This document shows positions 1-4,632 of a stretch of DNA of 5,618 bases, piece after piece. Source of the DNA: DAOVFN01 sp964484305 (GTDB lineage: Archaea > Aenigmatarchaeota > Aenigmatarchaeia > QMZP01); NCBI GenBank assembly GCA_964484305.1, contig CAZAEI010000047.1:1-5618 (forward strand), written 5' to 3'. A program made the translations under genes and the position numbers. How positions within the stretch are numbered: the first letter of the stretch is position 1; each line of letters begins with the position of its first letter. A model generated the notes under the pieces. That model did no database searches, was not told the origin of the DNA, and was given only the letters and a program-made list of their open reading frames with translations.

Positions 1-53
1 CACGGCTAACTAATTAGCCGTGGACCCCCGCCACTTTAGTGGCGGGTAGTTCA
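1..53 (+). mobile_element. Probable right end of an IS200/IS605-type (TnpB) element
   Basis: Two perfect hairpins lie four bases apart: 1-22 (9-bp stem CACGGCTAA/TTAGCCGTG, 4-base loop) and 27-46 (9-bp stem CCCGCCACT/AGTGGCGGG, 2-base loop). TAGTTCA follows at 47-53. A G+C-rich hairpin followed by a short TTCA-like cleavage site is the usual look of the right end of IS200/IS605 elements, where the same DNA encodes the 3' scaffold of the TnpB guide RNA (omegaRNA). No transposase or tnpB coding sequence is visible; it would have to lie to the left, reading rightwards. A factor-independent terminator is less likely because no T-run follows either stem on the plus strand. The element could be a relic. 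The call rests on structure and resemblance only. Confidence 0.5.
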
Positions 54-75
54 GGCTCTATTGATTACGATTTAC

Positions 76-81
76 AAAAAA
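76..81 (-). terminator. Oligo-T terminator-like tract after the methyltransferase gene
   Basis: Six A residues on the plus strand give T6 on the transcribed minus strand, about 47 bases past the methyltransferase stop codon. Archaeal RNA polymerase can terminate at short oligo-T tracts without a hairpin. The rest of 54-127 holds no gene that I can see. Confidence 0.35.
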
Positions 82-127
82 TCCTAAGATAAAATGTGCT
101 AAGCCCTCGGATATTTTTTAATTGTCA

Positions 128-847
128 TTATGAAGATTTTTTCTTACAAACATACGTATATGAAAAGGCATTTCTAAACTTCTCTGCTATGATAATTTCA
201 AATCCAACTTCTCTAAGAGTATCAACAATATCATGATGAGTAAACGCACCTGCTATATGATAATCATGCACTAATTCTTCATTGATAATGAAGTAATTAT
301 CGAAAATAATGTGATTATCTTTCTGATTGTACCTTGTTAGGTAAACTGAAATAATATGTATATTATCTTCTTTCAATTCGTATAAGAAATCCTTCTTTTC
401 AATGCCTGCTGATTTTTCAAATGCATCAAAAATCAGTATCCCTCCATTATCGAGATGTTCCTTGAAGTTGATTAGGGTTTTCTTTATTTCCTCTTTATTG
501 AGATTATACAGGATTGAATTGTACATACAGATAACTAAATCAAACTTCTCATCCAATTTGAAATCCTTCATGTCACCAAGAACATACTTAATTGACTTGT
601 TCTTCTTCCTTGCCTGTTCAAGCATATAGTTGCTTTTATCGATACCGACTATGTTAAATCCCCCTTTCATAAGGAGATTAGCATGGTTACCTGTACCACA
701 TGCCACATCAAGAACATTTTTCTTACCTGACTGATTATGTTTCTTGAACTGTTTGATAATGAAATCTACCTGACCCTGATAATTCATGAAATGATGCATC
801 TTATCGTAGTATTTTGCCAATTTACTATACATCCGTGTCTTTTTCAT
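128..847 (-). CDS. Class I SAM-dependent methyltransferase, small-molecule type
   Basis: A 239-residue soluble protein with a full Rossmann-type methyltransferase core. Motif I is VLDVACGTGNHA (residues 45-56), the acidic residue binding the SAM ribose is Asp70 in GIDKS, the adenine region is GDMKDF (91-96), the motif IV region is DLVICMYNSILY (103-114), and a motif V-like LDNGGILIFDAF follows. The pattern starting MYSKLAKYYD, with GDM.DF and M.NSI.Y, resembles methyltransferases such as the DesVI/TylM1 amino-sugar N,N-dimethyltransferases, but the substrate cannot be read from the sequence. The ATG at 847 was chosen because a TATA-like tract lies about 25 bases upstream, which would give a leaderless mRNA; ATG 832 (234 aa) is the alternative. 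Extending to a TTG at 886 adds only a hydrophobic run from promoter DNA. The gene is much more A+T-rich than everything to its right and uses AAA/AAT/ATA-type codons, which suggests horizontal acquisition. It is divergent from the GIY-YIG gene. Confidence 0.88.
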   Translation of the reverse strand: MKKTRMYSKLAKYYDKMHHFMNYQGQVDFIIKQFKKHNQSGKKNVLDVACGTGNHANLLMKGGFNIVGIDKSNYMLEQARKKNKSIKYVLGDMKDFKLDEKFDLVICMYNSILYNLNKEEIKKTLINFKEHLDNGGILIFDAFEKSAGIEKKDFLYELKEDNIHIISVYLTRYNQKDNHIIFDNYFIINEELVHDYHIAGAFTHHDIVDTLREVGFEIIIAEKFRNAFSYTYVCKKKSS

Positions 848-848
848 G

Positions 849-877
849 CTAATAATTAGTACAACAATTAAAAAAAC
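849..877 (-). promoter_or_regulatory. Promoter of the methyltransferase gene, with a small palindrome
   Basis: Read on the minus strand, a T-rich box (TTTTTTTAATTG, 865-876) sits about 25 bases before ATG 847, the archaeal TATA-to-start distance for a leaderless transcript. Between them lies a perfect 5+1+5 palindrome CTAAT-A-ATTAG (849-859) touching the start codon, a possible operator. Both assignments come from spacing and sequence only. Confidence 0.4.
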
Positions 878-933
878 AAAATTCAATAATGTGCCATGCC
901 CCCGGATTTCTGTGCCGGGCTCTCCCGGGCTTG

Positions 934-945
934 CTTATTTTTTAA
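934..945 (+). promoter_or_regulatory. TATA box for the GIY-YIG gene
   Basis: CTTATTTTTTAA is centred about 27 bases before the ATG at 967, which predicts transcription starting at or next to the start codon. Just upstream, 901-928 contains alternative short G+C-rich pairings (CCCGG 901-905 with CCGGG 915-919; CCGGG 915-919 with CCCGG 924-928) of unknown role between the two divergent promoters. Confidence 0.5.
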
Positions 946-966
946 TCCCAGGGGAATTAGATAATA

Positions 967-1233
967 ATGGCCTTCTTTGTCTACATCCTGAGATGCAGGG
1001 ACGGTTCCCTCTACACGGGTATCGCCAGGGACCTGGAGAAGAGGATGAAAAAGCATTCCCGGGGCAGGGGCTCCAGGTGTGTCAGGTCTCGGCTGCCCTT
1101 CAGGCTGGTTTACTCCGAGGAATTCACGACCCGGTCCGAGTCCATGAGGCGGGAGAACCAGATTAAGGCACTGGCCAGGGCTGAGAAGGCCGGGCTGATA
1201 AGCAGGGGGGCTCTCCATCCCTCAGATTATTAG
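967..1233 (+). CDS. Single-domain GIY-YIG nuclease (YhbQ/UPF0213-like)
   Basis: An 88-residue protein that is essentially one GIY-YIG nuclease domain. The two signature strands are VYI (5-7) and YTG (16-18). They are followed by Arg26 and His30 in DLEKRMKKH, LPFRLVY (43-49), and the metal-binding Glu63 with Lys67 in RRENQIKAL, the order and spacing of the small stand-alone family typified by YhbQ. Members cut or bind DNA, but the physiological role of the stand-alone forms is poorly defined. No extra DNA-binding domain is present. The start is supported by the upstream TATA box; there is no convincing Shine-Dalgarno sequence, in keeping with a leaderless mRNA. The 3' end overlaps the convergent feoB stop by 12 bases (1222-1233). 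Its base composition matches the iron genes rather than the methyltransferase. Confidence 0.9.
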   Translation: MAFFVYILRCRDGSLYTGIARDLEKRMKKHSRGRGSRCVRSRLPFRLVYSEEFTTRSESMRRENQIKALARAEKAGLISRGALHPSDY

Positions 1234-2919
1234 GTTGAGCAGCCCGCCGACCAGGAGGGCCATGGAGAGCATGATGGCCGTGGACTTGGCCATGTCCCTT
1301 ATCCCGAGTTCCCGGGTGAGGACCATGAATGTGGCCACGCAGGGGAAGTACATGGTCAGGACGACGCTGGCGATAATCAGTTGCTTGAGGCTCAGGCCGA
1401 GGGGTAGAAGCATACCCACGGCCACGTCCTTTCTCAGAAAGCCCACCACCAGGGCCCCCACGGCATCCCCGGGGAGGCCGAGCACGCCCACCACGACCGG
1501 GGCCGCCGCCCGGCCTATGAGGGAGATTATGCCCGAGGAATAGAGCACGTTTATGAGGAGAACGCCCAGGAGGACATAGGGTATGGCCTCGCGCAGGAAG
1601 GCCCACATCCTCATCCAGAGCTTCTTGAGGAGGGAGCCCCAGTAGGGGACCTGGTAGGGCGGTATCTCTATGAATATCTCGGGGCTCTCTCCACCCATGA
1701 CCCTGTTCAGGGCCAGGCCGAGGAAGACCCATACCAGGAAGAGGGTGCCGAAGACTATCCCGAGGCCGGCTGGCCCGCGGCTTCCCACCAGGCCGATGAC
1801 CATGGCAATCTGGGCCATGCACGGGACGGCTATGGCCATGAGGGTGGCGGCGATGAACCTCTGCCTCCTGGTCTCGAGTATCCTGGTGGCAAGGGCGCCC
1901 GGGACGTTGCACCCCAGGCCGAGGAGCATGGGTATGACGGAGAGGCCGTGCATCCCCATCCTGTGCATGAGGTTGTCCATAAGGGTCGCGAGCCTCGGGA
2001 GGTAGCCGCTGTCCTCGAGGAAGCTCAGGACGAGATAGAAGGCAAGGATATAGGGCAGCACCATGGCCAGGGGCACGTAAAGCCCCGTGGTGAGGAGGCC
2101 CATGGACTGCACGTAGTCTATCTCTCCCTCTATAAGCCTGCCGATAAGTATGTCGTGAGCGAGGCCCTGTCCCAGCAGGCCGCTCAGGCCCATGGCCAGA
2201 AATGAATAGACAGTGAAAAGCGGGTCAAGAATGTATGTGATGAGGCCCTCCCCTATCAGCCTTATTAGGAGGAACGAGGTTATGATTACGGCGAGGGCGA
2301 TGGGTATGCCTGTCAGGGGCCTTATGCTGGCGTCCCCAAGCCTCTCTGAAAGGGTTTCCCTCTTGCGTGTTATCCGCTCCGTCCGCTTTATTATCCTGCC
2401 TATCCTGACCCACCGCTTCTCGTCGCTCTGCCTCAGGGCATGCGCCCTTGCATCATCAATCCTGGAGACCAGTTCCTTTATGCCCTCCCCTGTGACAGCC
2501 ACCGTGGGGACCACAGGGACCCCCAGCATCCTTTCAAGCCCCTTTACGTTTATTTCAATCCCCCCGCGAAGGGCCTTGTCCCAGAAGTTGAGAGCCACAA
2601 TTACGGGTATCCTCCTCTCCAGGAGCTGCAGGGTCAGATAGAGGTTCCGCTCCAGGTTGGTCGCGTCCACGACGTTTATTACAGCGTCGCCCTCCTCAAG
2701 CATCCTTACCGCGACCTCCTCTGCCCTTGAGGTGGATTCCAGGGTGTATGTCCCGGGAACGTCCATCACATCGGCTGTCTTGCTGCCGAACTTCAGTCTT
2801 CCCTGCCTGAACTCCACAGTCGTTCCTGGATAATTGGAACTGGTCACGTTAACGCCGGTCAGCCTGGAAAACAGGGCGGACTTACCCACGTTCTGGTTCC
2901 CCATAAGAAGAAGCTTCAT
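1222..2919 (-). CDS. feoB: Ferrous iron transporter FeoB (GTPase-permease)
   Basis: A 565-residue Fe(II) uptake protein: an N-terminal cytosolic GTPase fused to a polytopic membrane domain. The G domain shows G1 GNQNVGKS (7-14), G2 around YPGTT (30-34), G3 DVPG (53-56), G4 NFWD (111-114; NMxD is usual) and a G5-like VAVTGEG (140-146). A charged helical spacer (about 147-200) leads to the membrane region (about 203-565, roughly eight or nine segments). The first Gate repeat carries GYLPR (305-309), GLGCNVP (334-340, Cys337) and VPCMAQ (365-370, Cys367); the second carries GFLRKD (493-498) and YFPC (524-527, Cys527). It is compact compared with the roughly 600-770 residues of many FeoBs and has no C-terminal Cys-rich tail. 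Its ATG overlaps the feoA stop as ATGA, with GAGGT nearby as a likely ribosome binding site, so it is co-translated with feoA. It converges on and overlaps the GIY-YIG gene. Confidence 0.96.
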   Translation of the reverse strand: MKLLLMGNQNVGKSALFSRLTGVNVTSSNYPGTTVEFRQGRLKFGSKTADVMDVPGTYTLESTSRAEEVAVRMLEEGDAVINVVDATNLERNLYLTLQLLERRIPVIVALNFWDKALRGGIEINVKGLERMLGVPVVPTVAVTGEGIKELVSRIDDARAHALRQSDEKRWVRIGRIIKRTERITRKRETLSERLGDASIRPLTGIPIALAVIITSFLLIRLIGEGLITYILDPLFTVYSFLAMGLSGLLGQGLAHDILIGRLIEGEIDYVQSMGLLTTGLYVPLAMVLPYILAFYLVLSFLEDSGYLPRLATLMDNLMHRMGMHGLSVIPMLLGLGCNVPGALATRILETRRQRFIAATLMAIAVPCMAQIAMVIGLVGSRGPAGLGIVFGTLFLVWVFLGLALNRVMGGESPEIFIEIPPYQVPYWGSLLKKLWMRMWAFLREAIPYVLLGVLLINVLYSSGIISLIGRAAAPVVVGVLGLPGDAVGALVVGFLRKDVAVGMLLPLGLSLKQLIIASVVLTMYFPCVATFMVLTRELGIRDMAKSTAIMLSMALLVGGLLNLII

Positions 2920-3149
2920 CTCAAGACCTCTACAAGAACCTTCATGGCCATGCCCCTGCCCAGGCTGAGCCTCCTTCCGTCGACCTCTATCACCACAGGG
3001 CCCCTGAAGGGCTGGGATGCTACCTTTCTGACAGCCTTGCCTATCCTGACGTTCAGGGAGGAGAGCCTCCTCTGGATGGCCAGACCTCCCTCTATCCGCA
3101 CTATCCTTGCGCTCTTTCCCACGCCCATATCAGCCAGAGAAACTGCCAT
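2916..3149 (-). CDS. feoA: Ferrous iron transport accessory protein FeoA
   Basis: A 77-residue SH3-like FeoA protein, a normal length for the family. The recognisable core is GKSARIVRIEGG (11-22), RRLSSLNVRIG (27-37), a GPVVIEVDGRRLSLGRGMA stretch (about 50-68) and a hydrophobic final strand. FeoA is a small cytosolic partner thought to act on FeoB, possibly on its G domain. The start at 3149 has a purine-rich GGAAGAGG just upstream and gives the usual short N-terminus before GKS. The gene begins inside the last 20 bases of the upstream regulator gene and ends in a 4-base overlap with feoB, so the three genes form one tightly coupled operon. The same fold occurs as the third domain of long DtxR/IdeR proteins, a domain the adjacent regulator lacks. 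Confidence 0.93.
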   Translation of the reverse strand: MAVSLADMGVGKSARIVRIEGGLAIQRRLSSLNVRIGKAVRKVASQPFRGPVVIEVDGRRLSLGRGMAMKVLVEVLR

Positions 3150-3525
3150 TTCTGTTTCCTCTTCCTTTCCTTACAAAGCTCTGCATCCTGTCCAGGGTCT
3201 TCCTGCTGAGAATGTGCTCAGCCAGGCACGCGTCATGCAGGGCGGTCTTCTTGTCCACACCAAGCAGCATAAAGAACTCTCCCAGAAGCTTGTGTTTTTC
3301 ATAGACCCCCATGCCTATCCTCCTGCCCTTCGGGGTCAGCTCTACCGGGCCGTACCTCTCGCAGTGCAGAAGCCCCCTGTCAGCAAGCCTCTTCACGAAA
3401 CCCGTAACGCTGGGAAGACTAACCCTGAGATGGGACGCGATGTCGCTCACCTTGACCGCGCCCTTCTCCCTGCCTATGACGTATACCGCTTCGAGGTAAT
3501 CCTCAGCGCTCTTTGAGAGCTTCAT
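3130..3525 (-). CDS. DtxR/MntR-family metal-dependent transcriptional regulator
   Basis: A 131-residue regulator with an N-terminal winged helix-turn-helix (about 1-70: SAEDYLEAVY, VKVSDIASHLRVSLPSVTGFVKRL, then a GPVELTPKG wing) and a metal-binding/dimerisation domain (about 71-120: YEKHKLLGEFF and DACLAEHILS). Candidate metal ligands by family alignment are Asp9 and Glu12 (as MntR Asp8/Glu11), the His in YEKHKLL, and Cys, Glu and His in ACLAEH (as DtxR Cys102/Glu105/His106). The set is therefore a mixture of the Mn and Fe types. The Glu expected four residues after the YEKH His is Gly, with a Glu one position later. There is no C-terminal SH3 domain, and the protein ends in a short Gly/Arg/Ser-rich run that overlaps feoA. 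The start is ATG 3525; an in-frame TTG 15 bases upstream is less likely. Gene order makes it the probable repressor of its own feoAB operon and perhaps of the divergent ferredoxins. Fe(II) is the likely co-repressor but is not proven. Confidence 0.92.
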   Translation of the reverse strand: MKLSKSAEDYLEAVYVIGREKGAVKVSDIASHLRVSLPSVTGFVKRLADRGLLHCERYGPVELTPKGRRIGMGVYEKHKLLGEFFMLLGVDKKTALHDACLAEHILSRKTLDRMQSFVRKGRGNRNGSFSG

Positions 3526-3553
3526 GCCAATCGCCTGCAACCGGAACCGTGAC

Positions 3554-3586
3554 TTTATACCCGCGGATTTAAATTGCCCTTATAAG
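3554..3586 (-). promoter_or_regulatory. Candidate TATA boxes for the regulator-feoA-feoB operon
   Basis: On the minus strand, TATAAAG (3553-3559) would start transcription about 5 bases before ATG 3525. The symmetrical CTTATAAG (3579-3586) would give a leader of about 30 bases, and TTTAAAT (about 3568-3574) is a third possibility. No clear Shine-Dalgarno precedes ATG 3525, which favours the near-leaderless option. The sequence alone does not decide which box is used. Confidence 0.4.
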
Positions 3587-3597
3587 TGACCCTTAAC

Positions 3598-3649
3598 TAT
3601 TAGTCACACCCAACCTTTATAAATATTAGTCTCACCTAACTTTTATAAG
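3598..3649. repeat. Tandem 26-bp operator-TATA repeat in the divergent iron promoter
   Basis: Two exact-length direct copies, 3598-3623 and 3624-3649, agree at 22 of 26 positions, and the first four bases of the unit (TATT) recur at 3650-3653. Each copy carries an operator-like element (TTAGTCACACCCAA at 3600-3613; TTAGTCTCACCTAA at 3626-3639) followed after two or three bases by a TATA box (TTTATAA 3616-3622; TTTTATAA 3641-3648). Read on the minus strand the second site is TTAGGTGAGACTAA, which shares the TTAGG...CTAA frame of DtxR/IdeR boxes. The site lies where TFB/TBP would bind, so an occupied site should block initiation. Binding by the adjacent regulator is inferred. Confidence 0.55.
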
Positions 3650-3700
3650 TATTTGATAGAAGTGTTGAAACGGGATTAAGGGATTGGATTTGGAGGGGTG
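3641..3700 (+). promoter_or_regulatory. Promoter, leader and strong ribosome binding site of the ferredoxin operon
   Basis: The downstream TATA box (3641-3648) predicts transcription from about 3671, giving a leader of about 35 bases. A strong Shine-Dalgarno sequence GGAGGGGTG (3692-3700) lies five bases before ATG 3706. The upstream TATA copy (3616-3622) could drive a second start near 3645. This leader with a strong ribosome site contrasts with the leaderless look of the other first genes in the window. Confidence 0.6.
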
Positions 3701-3705
3701 TAAAT

Positions 3706-4068
3706 ATGCCTTGGGTAGATCAGGAGAGGTGCATCGGCTGCGGAATCTGTGTGGATATCTGCCCCACCGGGGCCATATCGGTTAAGGAGGGGAAGGCCGG
3801 AATCGATATGGAGAAGTGCATAAGGTGCGGCAAATGCCACGACGCATGCCCGCATGAAGCGGTGAGGCACGACTCGGAGAGGATACCCCTTGAGGTCAGG
3901 GAGAACATCAGGGAAACAATGGAGCTGATGAAGAACTTCGGGGACAGTAAGGAGAAGAAGGCCTTCCTCGAAAGGATGGCCAAGCACTTCAAGAAGGAGA
4001 GGGCTGTTGCGGAGAAGACCCTTGAAGAGATGAAGAAGATAGTGGTGGATGATGAAGAAGAGCTTTGA
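3706..4068 (+). CDS. 2x[4Fe-4S] ferredoxin with a charged helical C-terminal extension
   Basis: A 120-residue cytosolic iron-sulfur protein. Residues 1-58 form a bacterial-type two-cluster ferredoxin with both motifs complete: Cys9-x2-Cys12-x2-Cys15-x3-Cys19-Pro and Cys38-x2-Cys41-x2-Cys44-x3-Cys48-Pro, so two low-potential [4Fe-4S] clusters are expected. The remaining 60 or so residues are unusual for a plain ferredoxin: Lys/Glu-rich, without Cys, and probably helical, with an EKKAFLERMAKHFKKER stretch and an acidic end (DDEEEL). They may be a partner-docking or coiled segment. The start is fixed by the strong ribosome site. It is the first gene of a plus-strand operon divergent from the feo operon, and its last 20 bases overlap the next gene. 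Being driven from the putative DtxR-type operators suggests iron-responsive expression. The electron donor and acceptor are unknown. Confidence 0.93.
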   Translation: MPWVDQERCIGCGICVDICPTGAISVKEGKAGIDMEKCIRCGKCHDACPHEAVRHDSERIPLEVRENIRETMELMKNFGDSKEKKAFLERMAKHFKKERAVAEKTLEEMKKIVVDDEEEL

Positions 4069-4252
4069 TGGCTGGCTTTTCAACAGGATGGAAACGCTCG
4101 GGGACAGGGAATACAACCACGTCGGCTGCGAGGGCGAGGACAGGGAATTCGGCGATTTCCTGGCCCAGTTCGTGCCCGAGGTGGGCATGAAGAGGAGGGT
4201 GAGATTTACGATAGAGACGCTTGAAGGTGATGACTATGGCAAGGATAGATAA
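4049..4252 (+). CDS. Unrecognised small protein between two ferredoxin genes
   Basis: A 67-residue protein that I do not recognise. It is rich in charged residues and has one Cys (Cys27, in NHVGCEGED), no signal peptide and no membrane helix. The middle (REFGDFLAQFVPEVG) looks amphipathic and RRVRFTIETLE near the end looks like a beta strand. It is taken as real because it fills the gap between the two ferredoxin genes, overlapping the first by 20 bases and the second by 17, the same tight coupling as in the facing feo operon. The start is ATG 4049 or the adjacent ATG 4052; GGTGG at 4043-4047 fits the second slightly better. It might be a partner or adaptor of the ferredoxins, but this rests only on position. 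Confidence 0.62.
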   Translation: MMKKSFDGWLFNRMETLGDREYNHVGCEGEDREFGDFLAQFVPEVGMKRRVRFTIETLEGDDYGKDR

Positions 4253-4583
4253 GGAAAGGTGTGTAGGCTGCGGCATATGCGCAGGCATGTGCCCGGATGG
4301 CATAGAGATGAGGGACGGAAAGGCTGAGATAAAGAACGACAAAGTGGGATGCCTTAGGGATGCCGCGGAGTCATGCCCCCAGAGGGCAATCTTGCTGGAT
4401 GACAAGGGAGCTGGAAACAGTGATACAAACAGGGATTCCGGCCGGGATTATGGTCAGGGCGGCTGGGGCCAGGGCTCCGGTCAGGGCAGGGGAATGGGCT
4501 CGGGCAGGGGAAGAGGCCTCGGCAGGGGTCCCAGAGACGGCAGGGGCAGAGGCATGGGCGGCGGGGGCAGAAGAGGATTGTAA
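4236..4583 (+). CDS. Mono-cluster [4Fe-4S] ferredoxin with a Gly/Arg-rich tail
   Basis: A 115-residue protein in two parts. Residues 1-55 are a single-cluster archaeal ferredoxin: Cys9, Cys12, Cys15 and Cys47-Pro are placed as the four ligands. Cys19 and Cys39 occupy the positions of the disulfide pair in Pyrococcus furiosus ferredoxin, and GCLRDAAESCPQRAI matches the second half of that protein closely in layout. Residues 56-115 are a low-complexity tail of Gly, Arg, Ser and Gln (for example GRGRGLGRGPRDGRGRG), strongly basic and surely disordered, of the kind that binds nucleic acid or acidic partners. The start at ATG 4236 has AGGTGA (4225-4230) at the right distance; ATG 4230 and TTG 4221 would overlap that site. 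The gene overlaps the preceding small gene by 17 bases and is followed after 49 bases by the Mrp-like ATPase. The tail could also be a repeat-driven extension with no function. Confidence 0.88.
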   Translation: MARIDKERCVGCGICAGMCPDGIEMRDGKAEIKNDKVGCLRDAAESCPQRAILLDDKGAGNSDTNRDSGRDYGQGGWGQGSGQGRGMGSGRGRGLGRGPRDGRGRGMGGGGRRGL

Positions 4584-4609
4584 ACCGAAAGACAGGCCCC
4601 CGAATCCGC

Positions 4610-4617
4610 TTTTATTA
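4610..4617 (+). promoter_or_regulatory. TATA box for the Mrp-like ATPase gene
   Basis: TTTTATTA is centred about 20 bases before ATG 4633 and 26 before ATG 4639, so a leaderless transcript beginning at the second ATG fits best. It suggests the ATPase gene has its own promoter in the 49-base gap (4584-4632), although read-through from the ferredoxin operon is possible. Confidence 0.45.
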
Positions 4618-4632
4618 TCCTTGTGGTAATTA

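Noticed and set aside
1..46. Double hairpin as a transcription terminator
   Set aside because: No T-run follows either stem on the plus strand, and archaeal terminators do not depend on hairpins. The trailing TAGTTCA fits an insertion-sequence end better.
848..886. N-terminal extension of the methyltransferase from a TTG at 886
   Set aside because: It adds only a hydrophobic run coming from promoter DNA. The TATA-like box lies inside it, and the family normally begins near MYSKLAKYYD.
1163..1912. Long minus-strand frame inside feoB
   Set aside because: It is a Pro/Arg/Gly-rich shadow of the G+C-rich feoB coding sequence with no recognisable domain.
2944..3516. Plus-strand frame opposite the regulator and feoA
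   Set aside because: It is antisense to two well-supported genes, has no domain features, and is explained by their codon bias.
3526..3540. Regulator start at an in-frame TTG (3540)
   Set aside because: ATG 3525 gives the usual MKLSKSAEDYLEAVY start of the family, and no ribosome site favours the TTG.
3598..3649. Tandem repeats as a CRISPR array
   Set aside because: Only two directly abutting copies exist, with no spacer, and they contain TATA boxes.
4360..4629. Ala/Arg-rich frame over the ferredoxin tail
   Set aside because: It is an out-of-frame reading of the Gly/Arg repeats; the ferredoxin frame continues unbroken from the Cys motifs.
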